Made by a program: the position numbers and the translations under genes. Below the pieces are notes generated by a model. It made no database searches. It was not told where the DNA came from and was given only the letters and a program-made list of their open reading frames with translations. Below, in pieces: positions 1 to 11,100 of a stretch of DNA of 42,435 nucleotides (its first letter is position 1; every line of letters starts with the position of its first letter). The stretch comes from Fragilaria crotonensis (lineage: Eukaryota; Bacillariophyta; Fragilariophyceae; Fragilariales; Fragilariaceae). The DNA is taken from the NCBI GenBank assembly GCA_022925895.1, contig JAKSYS010000546.1, positions 1-42,435 of the forward strand. Direction: 5' to 3'.

Positions 1-154
1 CCTCTAACATTCGCTACGTCAACGTTCGGCCCGTGTGTAGATAGGTAGATGTTTTTGGTCCTATAGAGTAGTACTAGTAGGTTGTGGTGGCGATTGCAGT
101 TTTACTGAGTACCGTTCACCCTGCAACCGTAGGCGGACCTAGGGTCCGCTTCTG
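1..154 (-). repeat. B2 copy of the split direct repeat (3' end of YR element)
   Basis: Identical to 423-576 over all 154 bases I can compare. It may continue past the left edge. Near its inner end it holds a short palindrome, GCGGACC-TAG-GGTCCGC (134-150). A 16-base G-rich spacer (155-170) separates it from A2. Confidence 0.9.
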
Positions 155-170
155 GCGTGGGCGGGCGGGT

Positions 171-411
171 TTTAACTAACAAGTTCCTGACCCCTCACAG
201 TGCGTTCGGGCTCGCGAAGATCGAGCGTGTGAACACAGAGGTATCAGCTGCTGGGTGATCGTAACCGATGTTGCGATGCTTCGTCCCAAACAATGGACGA
301 TTGCTTGTCTCTTCTGTTCAAGCTGCCGAGAAGAATTCTTTGGTGCGCACGTGTTCAGTGGAACGTTCTGTACGCTTGGCCGATCTCTTGTCTGCGCATC
401 TGCTATCAGCG
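171..411 (-). repeat. A2 copy of the split direct repeat
   Basis: Matches 6106-6346 with the same 241-base length and scattered substitutions, starting TTTAACTAAC and ending CTATCAGCG. It abuts B1 through a hairpin, as expected if the B1-A2 block represents the joined ends of a circular intermediate. Confidence 0.9.
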
Positions 412-423
412 GGCTTCGCCCGC
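409..423. other. Hairpin at the A2/B1 junction
   Basis: GCGGGC-TTC-GCCCGC is a perfect six-base-pair inverted repeat lying exactly where A2 ends and B1 begins. In YR retrotransposons this junction corresponds to the joined element ends, so it is a candidate recombinase core site. That role is inference. Confidence 0.6.
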
Positions 424-576
424 CTCTAACATTCGCTACGTCAACGTTCGGCCCGTGTGTAGATAGGTAGATGTTTTTGGTCCTATAGAGTAGTACTAGT
501 AGGTTGTGGTGGCGATTGCAGTTTTACTGAGTACCGTTCACCCTGCAACCGTAGGCGGACCTAGGGTCCGCTTCTG
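423..576 (-). repeat. B1 copy of the split direct repeat
   Basis: Identical to 1-154. It lies immediately downstream (minus strand) of the recombinase stop codon at 597-599 and is followed by A2. Confidence 0.9.
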
Positions 577-596
577 CCCCCATGGGCCCGAAGGAA

Positions 597-1786
597 TTAG
601 AAGGGTGGGGCGCCGGCAAGGAGTGCCGCCGCCGGAAGGGTGGGTGCGTCACCAGGGGTGAAGCTGAACGTACCGCCACGGAACATGGCCGCGGCGATGC
701 CGTTCATAACGGGTTGTGCCTGGACATGAAGGTACCGGTACATCTCATCGGAGCGCCAGCGCCCGATGAGGCGTATGCGGTCGCCATCAATGCCAGCACA
801 CAGGAGAGCCATGGCGCCCCCGGAGCGGGTGGAGCGTGCCGAGACGTCTTTGGCAGAGAAGCCTAAGCCGGGGGACAAGGCGACAGCGCTGCGAAGGAGA
901 GCAGTGATGCAGGAGGGCGGAACATATTGCCAGCAGGAGGTAGGAGATGTGCGCGACGCATTCAGGGGAGTGGTGGGAAGAGCATTGTGTTGCCGGAGAT
1001 GGAGAGCTCGGGAGGCGAGGCGCAGGACGGGGCAGAGTGTGGGGTGGCCGGAGCGGCCATGACCGACGGTCTCCCCCCGCACACCGTTCTTTTGGGAGGT
1101 GAAAGTCAAGGTGGCGAAGGTAGCGGCGGTCAAGTCGGCCAGCGGACAGGTCGGAACGTCCAACTTGCGGCCACCGATCCAGAGACCCAAGTCTTGGAGG
1201 CGGAACAAATCGTCAGCGTCCGTCTTGGGGGCTCCCGCATACTCGCCAGGACGTAGCAGGAAGTAGAAGGCAACCACCATGCAGTCCGCTGCCGCAAGGG
1301 CCAAGGGAGTGCCACTGAGAAGAGCTAATTGGGAGGCGCCATGAACGACTTGGAGTGGGAGCGGTTTGACCCGTGTAGGCGGGGGGTCCGCCTTCTTCCA
1401 GGCCTGAAACAGGGAGGAGAGACGAACATCCACGACGCCGAAGGCATTCAGGCGAGGTCAATGGCCCCCACCCCGGCGAACGCCTGCCCCACGCCTCGTA
1501 GGGCGTCCTCCACCGTGCGAGATCGGACGGGCCGGCCGCAGGGCGACAGGAGGCCGGTGCGGTAGCGGTGTGCAAAGTTGGAGTACAGGTATTTTGTCGC
1601 GAGGGTGTCCGTGAGGTCGGTAGCGACCCCGAGATCGGAACAAAAGGTCTCCCACAGTTGCCAGGCGGCTCGAGCTGAGCGATCTCGCTGAGGAGACACT
1701 CGGGCACGCATCGTTGCTTGGATAAGGCACCATTCAAAGCGGAGAGCATGGTGGGCGTCGGGTGGTGTAGTGTCCAAGAGGTGCAC
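597..1786 (-). CDS. Tyrosine recombinase of the YR retrotransposon
   Basis: This would integrate the element's DNA circle in place of a DDE integrase. An N-terminal SAM-like DNA-binding part (1786-1448) is followed by the catalytic domain (1433-597). The catalytic part has FYFLLRPGEYAGA, then SARSTRSGGAMALL (first arginine), IRLIGRW (second arginine) and MYRYLHVQ (tyrosine nucleophile). This is the algal DIRS-type signature. The two parts are in different frames. One extra C near 1457 would join them, giving a length of 397 codons, and the residues on both sides then read as conserved sequence. The break is therefore either a recent deletion or a sequencing error. Family assignment is firm. 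Confidence 0.85.
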
Positions 1787-2790
1787 TGTGGGTAAGCAGA
1801 ATCAAAATGGGTGAGTAAGTCAGAGTCGCTCAAGTGCCACAAGCGGCTAGCATCATCAGCCATCGAGTTGGCGGTGCCCGCAATGTAATGATGACGGGAG
1901 ACGTAGCGATGAGCCCGTTGGTGGAGGGCATTGAGGCGAAGGAGGTAGGCCCGCGCACGATCGGAGGTTGCCGACCCTTTTGTTGCCCAAGAGAGGGAAG
2001 CCTTATTGTCGCCCGCGATCCAGATGGTGCGTTCGTGGACGTGTCGGGCTTGTGCCAGAACATCCTTGTGGGCGATGGTGCCCACGAGTTCCAAGTCCGA
2101 GATGCTAAGCGTGCCGTGAGGGTGGTCAGCCGTGATGAGCGAGGATTGGACGGAAGCTGGGAAAGGGGCGCGCCACACGATGGGTGGAGCGTCCGGCTGG
2201 AGCAGGTCGAAACACACGCCGCCCATGCCGCGGCGACATGCGTCACACGAGCCCGAATCGGAGGGGGACACCGGAACCAGCTCGCGGAGACGAGTGGGGC
2301 GGTGCGCCAACGAGTCGGCTAGGAGACGAAAGTCAGCCATGGTGTCAAAGACATGGCGATTGAGGCGAATGCGCCCCCGGTCACCGCGACTAAGGGCGTC
2401 TTGGAGAACCGAGAAGAGACCTCCGGAGCCGGGAAGTCCGGGCGCCATGGAGCGCAGTTCCCCGAGCAGCTTATGCCATGCCTTGAGGGGAAGGCGCTTG
2501 CGAGGCGGCTGCACTGCATCCAGGAGCTCATAGAGGCAAGCAATGCGGTGAGGGGGTAAGTTGAGGGTCCCCGCCACAGTGTCGAGTTGCCACCCCAAAA
2601 TCATCTTCCGGGTGTCCCAATGTGCATCACCTTGGAGCATCTTTTTGACGGACGAGGGCTCCTTGCGGTGACTGGGGTCAGCGTCTGATAAAGGCCGTAG
2701 GACGGAGTCGATGGCGTGGAGCGTGGCCCTCAACAATCGGCTTTGATGGCTGCCGACGAGTCTGCGCTGTGAGAAGAAAGTCGTCCACAT
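1760..2790 (-). CDS. RNase H region of the YR retrotransposon pol
   Basis: This degrades the RNA strand during reverse transcription. The segment carries ordered acidic motifs typical of DIRS RNase H: SDLELVG, AGDNKASLSW and, near the end, MADDASRLW. It follows directly on the reverse transcriptase but in another frame: the RT catalytic region ends near 2775, and VGSHQSRLLRATLHAID continues in this frame. Beyond about 1760 the frame stays open to 1213 but no longer encodes conserved sequence; the recombinase continues in a different frame. RT, RNase H and recombinase were probably one polyprotein or closely overlapping frames. Confidence 0.75.
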
Positions 2791-3851
2791 AGACGTCGGC
2801 GACAGCTACCGGTGGGCGGCGGGAGGCACCAAAGTGTGCGTTTTGGCTCGCCCACGTGTGCTGGCAGGACGCACCACCAAGGGGTGTGCTACGTTTCCAG
2901 ATGGTAGCTGGCCTCGTCGCGTGGGTGTTGTCCTCGTTGGCGGATGGTGGCGTGTTGGCCGCCTGTTCCAACCGATGTGCCCGCATGGGCCCGCCGTGCG
3001 TCATGGCTGCGTTTGCCAGGTCGCAAGCGGTTTCCGTCAACGTCGTAAAGTGCGGAGGGCTCTCGACCCAACCCATTGGGAGCGCCGAAGGGAATGCCAC
3101 CAGTTGGGTGCTCCCCCCATTGCCACTAAATGGTAGCAAGACGCCGAGCTTGGGTATGTCCCGCCACCACAGCCAAACGCGATAAAAGCCATCAGCAATG
3201 TCTATTTTAGCAAGCTTTGGTGGGCCAAACCGCGGGTCAGCATGCACAATCTGCGTTAAGACACGTTGGAGGGCCCGCCCAAATTGCATTGCCTCGGCGG
3301 GGCCCAGCCGGGCGGTGTCTTGATTGACGCCCGAAAAGGTGTAGTCGACAATCAACCTCGGGCGTCGCTCACGTTGGGGCACCACGCCAAGCGGCGAGAG
3401 TCGGAGCTCGGGCCAATGCTGTACAGCGTCCAATGGCAGTACCGTCCAGTATCCTTGGCGACAAAAATCCACGAGTTCCTCGCAGACAAACTCCGTGTGG
3501 TCGCGAGCGGACTTGTGGCATCCGCGCTTGGCCGCGGTCATGATCTGCTCGTGCGTCCAGGGCGCCGTCCGCATTGGCACGGCAGCGCCTTTCCGTCTGA
3601 GATGGTCCAGTAGGCGGCCTGCCTTGTGCGGGATCCACTGGACTTTGTCATCCAAAAGTCCCACGGGCGTGCTTCACCAGTTTTTCCCATCCAACGGACG
3701 CCAACTCAACACTAGCCACTGCTGCCCACTTACATAAAGTCGCCTCCGCTGGGGACAATTCTGGCTCGACCTGCTTGCGCCGTTTGTTGCCCCCAAAATT
3801 TGACCACTCGTCCGAATTTCTCAACCTCGTCGCGCCCACCGTTGGTGCCAC
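2678..3851 (-). CDS. Reverse transcriptase of the YR retrotransposon
   Basis: The RT palm motifs appear in order: PRLIVDYTFSGVN, KIDIADGFYRVWL (motif A with its Asp), LPMGWVESPPHF (motif B) and VYVDDFLL (motif C, YVDD). The N-terminal stretch starts with an ATG at 3851, 72 bases after the gag stop, and changes frame near 3660 in a GCCCGTGGG context. Downstream of that, GLLDDKVQWIPHKAGRLL is the usual lead-in of this RT group. A second frame change near 2780 leads into RNase H. The catalytic residues are intact, so the element could be functional if the breaks are sequencing errors. Confidence 0.85.
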
Positions 3852-3923
3852 GACGCCTGCCGTGCAGGGGAGATGGCGTCCGGGCGCAGGTGCTCTGGCT
3901 ATCGCACCCGGAGCCGCCTCATG

Positions 3924-6068
3924 TCATTCCAGGCGCAGGTGGGTTGTGGCGTATGCCAGCAACCGCTCGCGCTCTCCTGGGGACGCAAAGGGGACGTGGG
4001 CGCTGCGCCTCCCGCAGGAGTAGCACCCACCTTTACACCACCATCCCACACAAAATTCGTTTCCCGCGTCGTTGCGGGGCGGCCGATGGGCCCGGGTCAG
4101 CGGACCGAGAGCACCCCGCAGCGCCATGTCATTGAATGTGGGATCGCTGACCGGGTTGGTGCTGCGGGTTTGAGCAACAGCCGTGGTTGCCGCCGTCAAT
4201 GCGGAGACTCCACTGGCTACACTTCCACCTCCCCCGGTCGTCGTCGACGTAGTCGTGATTGTGCCAGCCGAACGTGCGGGCTGTATGGCGATGACCGGGG
4301 CTACAACATAGGCTGATGGAAGGGGCACCCAGCCATTTGAAGTGTGGAAGGTTCCCCGTTGCAAGTCCAACAAAAGTTGAGTAAAATCCGGCGAGGCATC
4401 GACAGCAACTGCAATGTCGTCGGCGGCCGCGATCATGATTCCCCGAAGGTATTCGTACACTTGAATTTGAATGGAGCGAAGGATGCGGGCTGGGTATGCC
4501 TGTTGAATTGCAGGAGACCCTGCAAGCCCATGGTACCGGTCCAGTATGAAGGGGAGTTTGTTCTGGTACCCCGTGGCCAGGGCCCAGATGGAACGCACGA
4601 ACGGATGCACAGGTTCAGCTACTCCCTGAAACAAGGTTTGCACCAGGACGGCGTACCTCTGAAGAGTCGTGCCTACCTGGTGCAGGTCCGTCGGGAAGCG
4701 AATCTTCTCCTTGTCCTTGATCGCCTGAATGTCAGATAGTGTCGCACCGTGCATACCTTGGTCCAGCTGTTGCGACACCCCGGCTGACTCCTGCGCCTGA
4801 TAGTAATCTGTAGCGCCAACATAGGTTACCTGAAACGGGTTGCACCCTGTGCCCAAGTCATCGGGTCCAAAACCGGCAAAATTAAAGCTAACAACCATCT
4901 GCTTAAGTGCCGTTGTGACAACAGGGCAAACAAGCTCCGGGTTCAGCATCCGGTCCGCACACACCTTGGCAAACTCCTGTTGGAGGATGGTTTGCTGCTC
5001 CCCCTTCTGGCAGTTCGCCAAGCGATCCCAGATTTGGGCCACCCCAGTTGCCTCCGTCACTCTGTTGTAGCGAAGGAGAACAGGGTAGGTTTCTTTGTAG
5101 GCTTCCCGAATGGTGCGTGGCTCGCGTGTGTGATCGTCGGTATTGCGTGCCGCTGCTAGAGCTTGTACTACGGTTGCAATCTCAGTGGCGCCCAGTACCC
5201 CGGTACCGCCCACCCCCACGGGGTTGCGCAGTGCTGGCAAATCTGACATGATCTTAGAGACGACATAATCATACACCGCCCCCGGCAAGTGAACAGGGTT
5301 CAATGGGTGGAGCACGATGGAGGAGCCGGCTTGTGGGCCCGCCCCGCCTCGGCAAGTGCAGGCCGTCCGGAGCCAAGTCAAGATGTCCGAGCAGGCAACG
5401 TCATTGCCGTCCGCATGGATTGCCCCAGCAATTTCCTGATAAGCTTGTTTTGGTGTGACGCCTTCGCGATGTACCAACAAGGCAGCGTAGCGACTGGGCA
5501 CGAGTTGCACATTTCGGGGCCTCACTACCTCGGTTAGGAGATCCGGCTCCAAGTATGGGCCCAACGGGGCATCCCCATCCCACGTAGCCAAGATCCCTGC
5601 CATGGCATCATGAGTCGGGATGCGTACCTGGGAGGCAACCAAATAGAGTATCGTTGCCGGGACGTCCACTACTGGATACTGATTGGGGCGTAGGTCGCCA
5701 AGGAGGCCGAGTACTCGATCGCGAAACCCCGTGGTGGGTTCGCCTGGAAGCTCCATGTATCGCATGAAGCGATGGAGGATCCTCACTTCAACCACCTCGT
5801 CCAGACGCGCCACCAAGCATAAAAATGCCATGGGCTGGCGGTCGCAAAAGAGAACAGTCTGGTCACGTAGCGCCCCCGGTGTCGGCACGGGTTGCCCGCC
5901 TCCGTCGACGAAACGGTAGCCAGCTAAGTATGCCGCTGGGTGCCCGAAGACGGCATCGCGGGTACGGTCGGAAAACACTTCACGGTAGGACGTAGGCGCA
6001 GTAGGCGCTCGTACGGCCGGTGCCAGTACGGGAGGAACAGCCTCCGGGACAAGGCCTGGGTGTGCCAT
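3924..6068 (-). CDS. Gag-like ORF1 of the YR retrotransposon
   Basis: An uninterrupted 714-codon frame starts 38 bases inside the A1 repeat edge. It has a Pro/Ala-rich N-terminus, a long alpha-helical middle and a Cys/His cluster near the C-terminus (CVGWWCKGGCYSCGRRSAH), which could be a zinc knuckle or CCCH-like finger binding the element's RNA. I assign Gag by position (first ORF, upstream of RT) and by this finger; the body shows no motif I recognise. It is the only intact long frame in the element. Confidence 0.7.
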   Translation of the reverse strand: MAHPGLVPEAVPPVLAPAVRAPTAPTSYREVFSDRTRDAVFGHPAAYLAGYRFVDGGGQPVPTPGALRDQTVLFCDRQPMAFLCLVARLDEVVEVRILHRFMRYMELPGEPTTGFRDRVLGLLGDLRPNQYPVVDVPATILYLVASQVRIPTHDAMAGILATWDGDAPLGPYLEPDLLTEVVRPRNVQLVPSRYAALLVHREGVTPKQAYQEIAGAIHADGNDVACSDILTWLRTACTCRGGAGPQAGSSIVLHPLNPVHLPGAVYDYVVSKIMSDLPALRNPVGVGGTGVLGATEIATVVQALAAARNTDDHTREPRTIREAYKETYPVLLRYNRVTEATGVAQIWDRLANCQKGEQQTILQQEFAKVCADRMLNPELVCPVVTTALKQMVVSFNFAGFGPDDLGTGCNPFQVTYVGATDYYQAQESAGVSQQLDQGMHGATLSDIQAIKDKEKIRFPTDLHQVGTTLQRYAVLVQTLFQGVAEPVHPFVRSIWALATGYQNKLPFILDRYHGLAGSPAIQQAYPARILRSIQIQVYEYLRGIMIAAADDIAVAVDASPDFTQLLLDLQRGTFHTSNGWVPLPSAYVVAPVIAIQPARSAGTITTTSTTTGGGGSVASGVSALTAATTAVAQTRSTNPVSDPTFNDMALRGALGPLTRAHRPPRNDAGNEFCVGWWCKGGCYSCGRRSAHVPFASPGERERLLAYATTHLRLE

Positions 6069-6105
6069 GGTACGATACTTCGTAGGCTGTGCCGCGCAGG
6101 TGTGG

Positions 6106-6346
6106 TTTAACTAACAAGTTCCTGACCCCTCACAATGCGTTCGAGGCTCGCGACGATCGAGCGTGTGAACACAGAGGTATCAGCTGCTGGGTGATTGTAA
6201 CCGATGTTGCGATACTTCGTCCCGAACAATGGATGATTGCTTGTTTCTTCTGTTCAAGCTGCCGAGCGAATTCTTTGGTGCGCACGTGTTCAGTGGAACG
6301 TTCTGTACGCTTGGCCGACCTCTTGTCTGCGCGTCTGCTATCAGCG
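6106..6346 (-). repeat. A1 copy of the split direct repeat (5' end of YR element)
   Basis: It is the homologue of 171-411. The similarity stops after CTATCAGCG at 6346, which marks the outer 5' end of the element; the sequence beyond is unrelated to B1. Confidence 0.88.
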
Positions 6347-6599
6347 TTTGTGTCCCCGCTAAGAACCGGTCTTATTAGCAATTAGCACTCATTGCCGCCG
6401 TATGGGCATACAGCGTATGTACCGATACACCGATACTGACTGAAGCAATGAGTACCGGCGATACTGCAGTACTGAAACAACCACACTACCAGTACAACAA
6501 TAAACTCCGCCAGTAGCCCAGATCAACGCGGCCTTGGGCCGCACATATCCAGTCTGGTATCTAATAATTTATATATGTAGTGCGTATAATATATGTGTT
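6347..6599. other. Spacer between the two retroelements
   Basis: About 250 bases of presumed host DNA. It has several GTAC/TACCGG-type short palindromes and an AT-rich stretch before 6600. I see no gene. Confidence 0.6.
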
Positions 6600-6604
6600 A
6601 AAGA

Positions 6605-7892
6605 TGAAACCGCACCCCACAACCAACGTGCTTATTACATCACTGATTCAATTCCATCTCAATCACATGCTTTTTACCATCAAGCATACATTGCATCCTG
6701 CAATGACCAGGGCAACATCAACTGCCCAAATCCAGTTCCTTCATGGCCTGATATTGACACACCTGAGCAAATGGCAATCAACAGAGTATTCCTCAATGAT
6801 TTCTAACCATCAGTTCCAACATCTCCATACAGGCCAACAACAAGACACACTACACATCAACTACACTGAAAACCTTGTGAATCACACTTCACAGACATTC
6901 CCGAAAAAAAACCAAAAAACAAATCTTCAGATCAAAAGATTCTGTATGTTTCCAAAGCAAATGCTACAACATCAGCAATCAACAGAGATTTGATTCAAGA
7001 GGGTGACAGACTTCCAGTATCGCCCTACATATTTTTACATCTATCCCGATCCTAACTGTCGCCTGTGTGCACAGTAAAACGTTACATCCGTGCTCCAGTA
7101 ACCAGTGCGACACTGCACGACTGGAATCAAAACTCTCGTCGTTTGAATTTCATGTTCATCTCATCCCATGAGATTGAACACTCATTTTCAAACGAGACTC
7201 AACGCCTCGTGTACCGACGACCACACCGCGGCACGAAACGACGTCTCCGAGAAGGAGTGTTCCTCATTGTTCCAAGGAACACTCCCCATCTATCAGACCT
7301 CTCACCTCGTGTCACTCCTCACTCTTCTCACAATTGTCGAAATAATTCATTTTTAGTGCCACTTACCTTTTCGTGAATACTGCACATATTTGCACATGAT
7401 GAATGAATTTGACCATGACGAATTTTACCGCCGGTCGTCAAATTGTCAACCTCACCATACTGTACATATATCAGTAGTCAGTACGACGGTACTCACTATT
7501 ACGACAGCACACAGCACGGCAAGCAGTACAACAGTACTTCTTGCACATCACTTCCTCTGCCCGGCCATAGTCCGTGCACGTCTGAGTCTATCGTTACCGT
7601 ACATAACGATAAACTATTAGACAGTGCCCACTATGACCAAAGCGATATTATTACTAGTCAGTCCCTCGCACATTTATGTAGCGATAGACCGACAGATAGT
7701 ATACGTATCGTTGTCTGTAGCGGTAGACAGCATTGTATTGCTGTACCGTTTATAGACACACTAAGCAGTAGTCAGTGTCGTACTAGACACTTACCTACTG
7801 GGGGCGTACCCCGTAATGGTTACGTCCTGGTTCTTAACCCGAACCTTATGCCGACATGCGCGTCGACAGGTTCCGTTAACCCGAACCCTATC
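6605..7892 (+). repeat. 5' LTR
   Basis: Begins TG and ends CA. It contains a conserved 10-bp-arm hairpin at 7254-7285 (GGAGTGTTCC/GGAACACTCC). Its first ~200 bases duplicate the end of the gag coding frame. Nearly identical to 11632-12919. Confidence 0.92.
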
Positions 7893-7996
7893 ATGGTTGC
7901 TCGCCAGGTTGCTATCCTGGCTGCTCGCCTGGTTACTCGCCAGGAAACCCCGAGCCTACCCAATTTAAATTTGGTGCCTAGCACCAATTTAAATTG
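7893..7996 (+). promoter_or_regulatory. Candidate primer-binding site and leader hairpins
   Basis: TGGTTGCTCGCC follows the 5' LTR directly, the expected place and TGG start of a primer-binding site. The sequence is then repeated with variation three more times to about 7940, with CCAGG/CCTGG arms that can pair. At 7961-7996 lies a 36-base near-perfect palindrome (CAATTTAAATTTGGTGC, loop, GCACCAATTTAAATTG, one bulged base). Such stable leader hairpins are often packaging or dimerisation signals; that role here is inference, and I have not identified the matching tRNA. Confidence 0.5.
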
Positions 7997-8156
7997 TTCT
8001 AACCTTTGTTCTTTTCTATTCCAGCCCTCACCCAATACCAGCAGTACAGCTTCCTACTGCCAGAGAATTGAAATTCTCATTCCTTGTGCTCACTTTTTTT
8101 TGCAAAACTTGTCTAACCCAACTCACCCTTCATCCTCAAACTTTGCAACACTCACC

Positions 8157-11100
8157 ATGGTCAACCCAGCACTAACCCATTTGCCTCCAACTGAGGCCAA
8201 CTGCCCACCCACCCATTGTGTCAAACCAACGACGCACATGGCGAACTATGTCGCCGCCAATGGCGATTTTACAGCTCCTTTTGATGCACTCAAAAATGCT
8301 GTCCTACCTTTCAAGAAGCATTCCTTTTCCTATGTTGCAACAACTAACACTTCTTCTATTGCTGAATCTAACACCTACAGGCCCAAGAAGAGCCCCAAGC
8401 AAGCTCCAGGCCATTTTCAGCACACCGCAACGGCCCTGACTCCTGAGCAAGAGTCCGCCGTCATCTCGCGTTTCCTTGAAACCATCGATCAAGAACGCCT
8501 CCAAGACACCGACACCAACAACAGAGTTAACTACGCCTGCGAACTCTCCTACGAAGCAGGATCTACCGATATGGGTCGCTCCCATTCTCTTTCCATCAAA
8601 CCCGGCGCCATCAACGACATCGCAGCCGCCGAACTCCAAGACATTCAAGACAATTATGCGCGCAATACCTTCGCTTCCACCATCATCCCGCGCCAAGAAG
8701 ACCTCCAACTCGCCTCCTACGAAAGGCCTATCAAGAACCAACGTGTCAGATTCAATTTTAATGTCCAAACCATCAAGATCAAGAACAACAATGAAGTCGC
8801 GAAATGCGACTCTTTCAAGATTCCGGCGACGAACGCCGAAGACCTCCACTACGACAAGAGGGGTATCATCCAAACCGCCTTGAAAAGGGCTCTCCAATGC
8901 ATGTCCTCAATCAAAATTCCGACGAATACTCGAGGAGAAATCGTCCGAACAGTGGACTGCATCAAAGAATTAGCGCAGAACGTACGTTTTACTACGCCGT
9001 GCAAGCGCGAAGCTCGCAAGAGCGATTCTGACGACGGCATCACATCAAGCGAAGCCAGAGCTTCCCACAACATGTCTACTTTCCTTCAATCACCAAGAAT
9101 TGGCGGAGAACAAGCAAAAACAATAATGGCAATAATGGACAAGTTCCAAGTCCAAAATTGCAAATTCTCCTCTGAGTGCCTCTCCAAGTCTCCAGAACTG
9201 CTGAATCCACCTACAAGTGCTACAATGATGCAGCTTCCTATGAGATTGGAAGAACTTCACAGAATTTCTTTCCCAACTTTACCTGAGAAGGTCATTCCAT
9301 TTGTAAGGCACCATAACAAAGCAGTCATACAGCATGACAGCATCCTTATCTTGCCTGTGACCCCTCCGGTTACAACTTCCCATCTAACTGTCAGCACTTC
9401 AATTGCTACTCAGAATGATGAGAACACCCCCGTCCACAGTGACGCCATCAATGGCCCTGTTCCGCACGACGGAATTGGTCCGATGTCTGCACGCGATCCC
9501 GCATTCGAAAATGCCGTTAACCTTAACTTCAACGAAGACATTTCCGATAACGGCCTTGACATAGGTAACATGTCATGCGGCATCCGATGGAAACAAATGA
9601 TGACAGAGATATTCATCAAGACTCCCCGGACGAGAAATCGAAATTCCCTACGTCGAATTCCCTCCCACGCCACCCTACACAGACAAGACTCCCGCGGACA
9701 CCACCTACGAATCTGCGGACATGCTGACGACTACGATTCCAGCACAGCCACAGACTATGTCCGCCTTCCACCATCCGGACACCAAGATCTACCGTGACTC
9801 GGACATCAAGCACAAGAAAACTACCCAATTCTCAGTCACACTTCCACAATTTTTGAACAGAAAGCCTGTAGCTTTTGAAAGCTGCAATCCCTTCAGTTTT
9901 CTGTCAATTGCTGAGAACTCTCACAAGTTGCATCCCACCACCGACAGCGCCTCCGATTGCCTACTATCTACGACTGCAGGCATCACCAACTTGATCAAGA
10001 CAATGTCACAAAATCCCCCAGAATACCCATACACAAACAAGACACCAGAGACACTCCTTCATGTCATTCCTGGTGAGTCTAGTTCTGTGTGTTCAAACGA
10101 TGAAAACAAAGAAAAATCTATTACTTGCAACTCACTTACTCCTCCTGGCCACAGACACAATGATGTGAATGTAGCAACAGAGGATTATTGCAATGTGATA
10201 AGATATGAATTGGAGAAACAACAAAGCCTTTGCAAACACAATGCCCTTGCTGTTCAAACTCCCAGATCATTAATTTTACCGAGAAAAATCCGAAAACACA
10301 GACATCAACAACAACCGCTCCGTCAACCAAAAATGCACCTCCAGAAGTGAATGCTCACCACCAAGAAATGCACCAACTATTTTTCGATGACAATGAGCAT
10401 GACAACAATGATGATGAACTGCCTCAAATTCCTTAACCTCCCCAGATGGTGCCCTGACATCATCAACCAGAACTGACTTCACATATCCACCGATTGAAGA
10501 CCTCACAAGGACGCTCCTGAAATATGCCAAGATTGCAAACCTTCAGGAACTTAGCTTCCCAACTGACCTTCTCTCACGAAGAAGACAATTCAATGCCTTC
10601 ATGGATAACCTCCGAATCATATGCAGCATATCACCATGGACACGCCAAGTCTTTGACCTTTGGCCGAGACAAATCAATTACTCTCATCCATGTGTTGGTA
10701 TTGCAATTTTCAATCTGATTTTCACCAACATCTGTGAGCCCTGCCAGACACATATTATTGACTGTTCCCAGATGCCAGAACAGCCATTCTGACTCTAAGG
10801 CGTCACTGTGCACCGCTCACCCAAGATCACATTGAGCACGCGCGAATCCTTCTACTCCATCAAGCAAGGACATCAAGAAGTTGCAACATCCTACTTGAAT
10901 CGCATTCGGACATTATCGCGCGACTGTTATCACGCCGGAATCACAAACACCGATGCTGATATAATCAAACGAGCCATTCATGGCGGCAGCAATCACCACT
11001 TTTACGCTGCTTCCTACCAACGCTTTGATGCCGACATCCGTCGAGCAGAATTACATGACAAAGAACTACCAACTTTTGCGGAACTTGAGAGCCACTTATT

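Larger units (their letters stand above)
1..6346 (-). mobile_element. Tyrosine-recombinase (DIRS-order, PAT/Ngaro-like) retrotransposon
   Basis: Read on the minus strand the order is A1 repeat (6106-6346), gag (6068-3924), reverse transcriptase (3851-2678), RNase H, tyrosine recombinase (to 597), B1 repeat (576-423), A2 repeat (411-171), B2 repeat (154-1). A1-body-B1-A2-B2 is the split direct repeat layout known from PAT and Ngaro elements, whereas DIRS1 itself has inverted terminal repeats. I see no integrase, protease or methyltransferase. The B copies are identical over 154 bases and the A copies differ at roughly a dozen of 241, so the insertion is fairly young. The element is clearly more GC-rich than the rest of the window. 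Its 3' end sits at or just beyond the left window edge. Several reading-frame breaks inside the pol part look like single-base indels of the kind seen in host genes here. Confidence 0.88.

Noticed and set aside
1834-2559. Plus-strand frames in the YR element
   Set aside because: The GC-rich reverse strand of RT/RNase H is open by composition; the minus strand holds the conserved motifs.
7065-7376. A 100-residue protein present twice (also at 12091-12387)
   Set aside because: Both copies lie in LTRs and differ by frame-changing indels, so the duplication is due to the LTRs.
7443-8156. Gag start inside the 5' LTR
   Set aside because: The open stretch before 8157 is LTR and leader that lacks an ATG in good context; 8157 has CACCATGG.
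8304-8897. Minus-strand 197-codon frame
   Set aside because: It is antisense to gag, has no recognisable domain, and its codon pattern mirrors the plus-strand frame.
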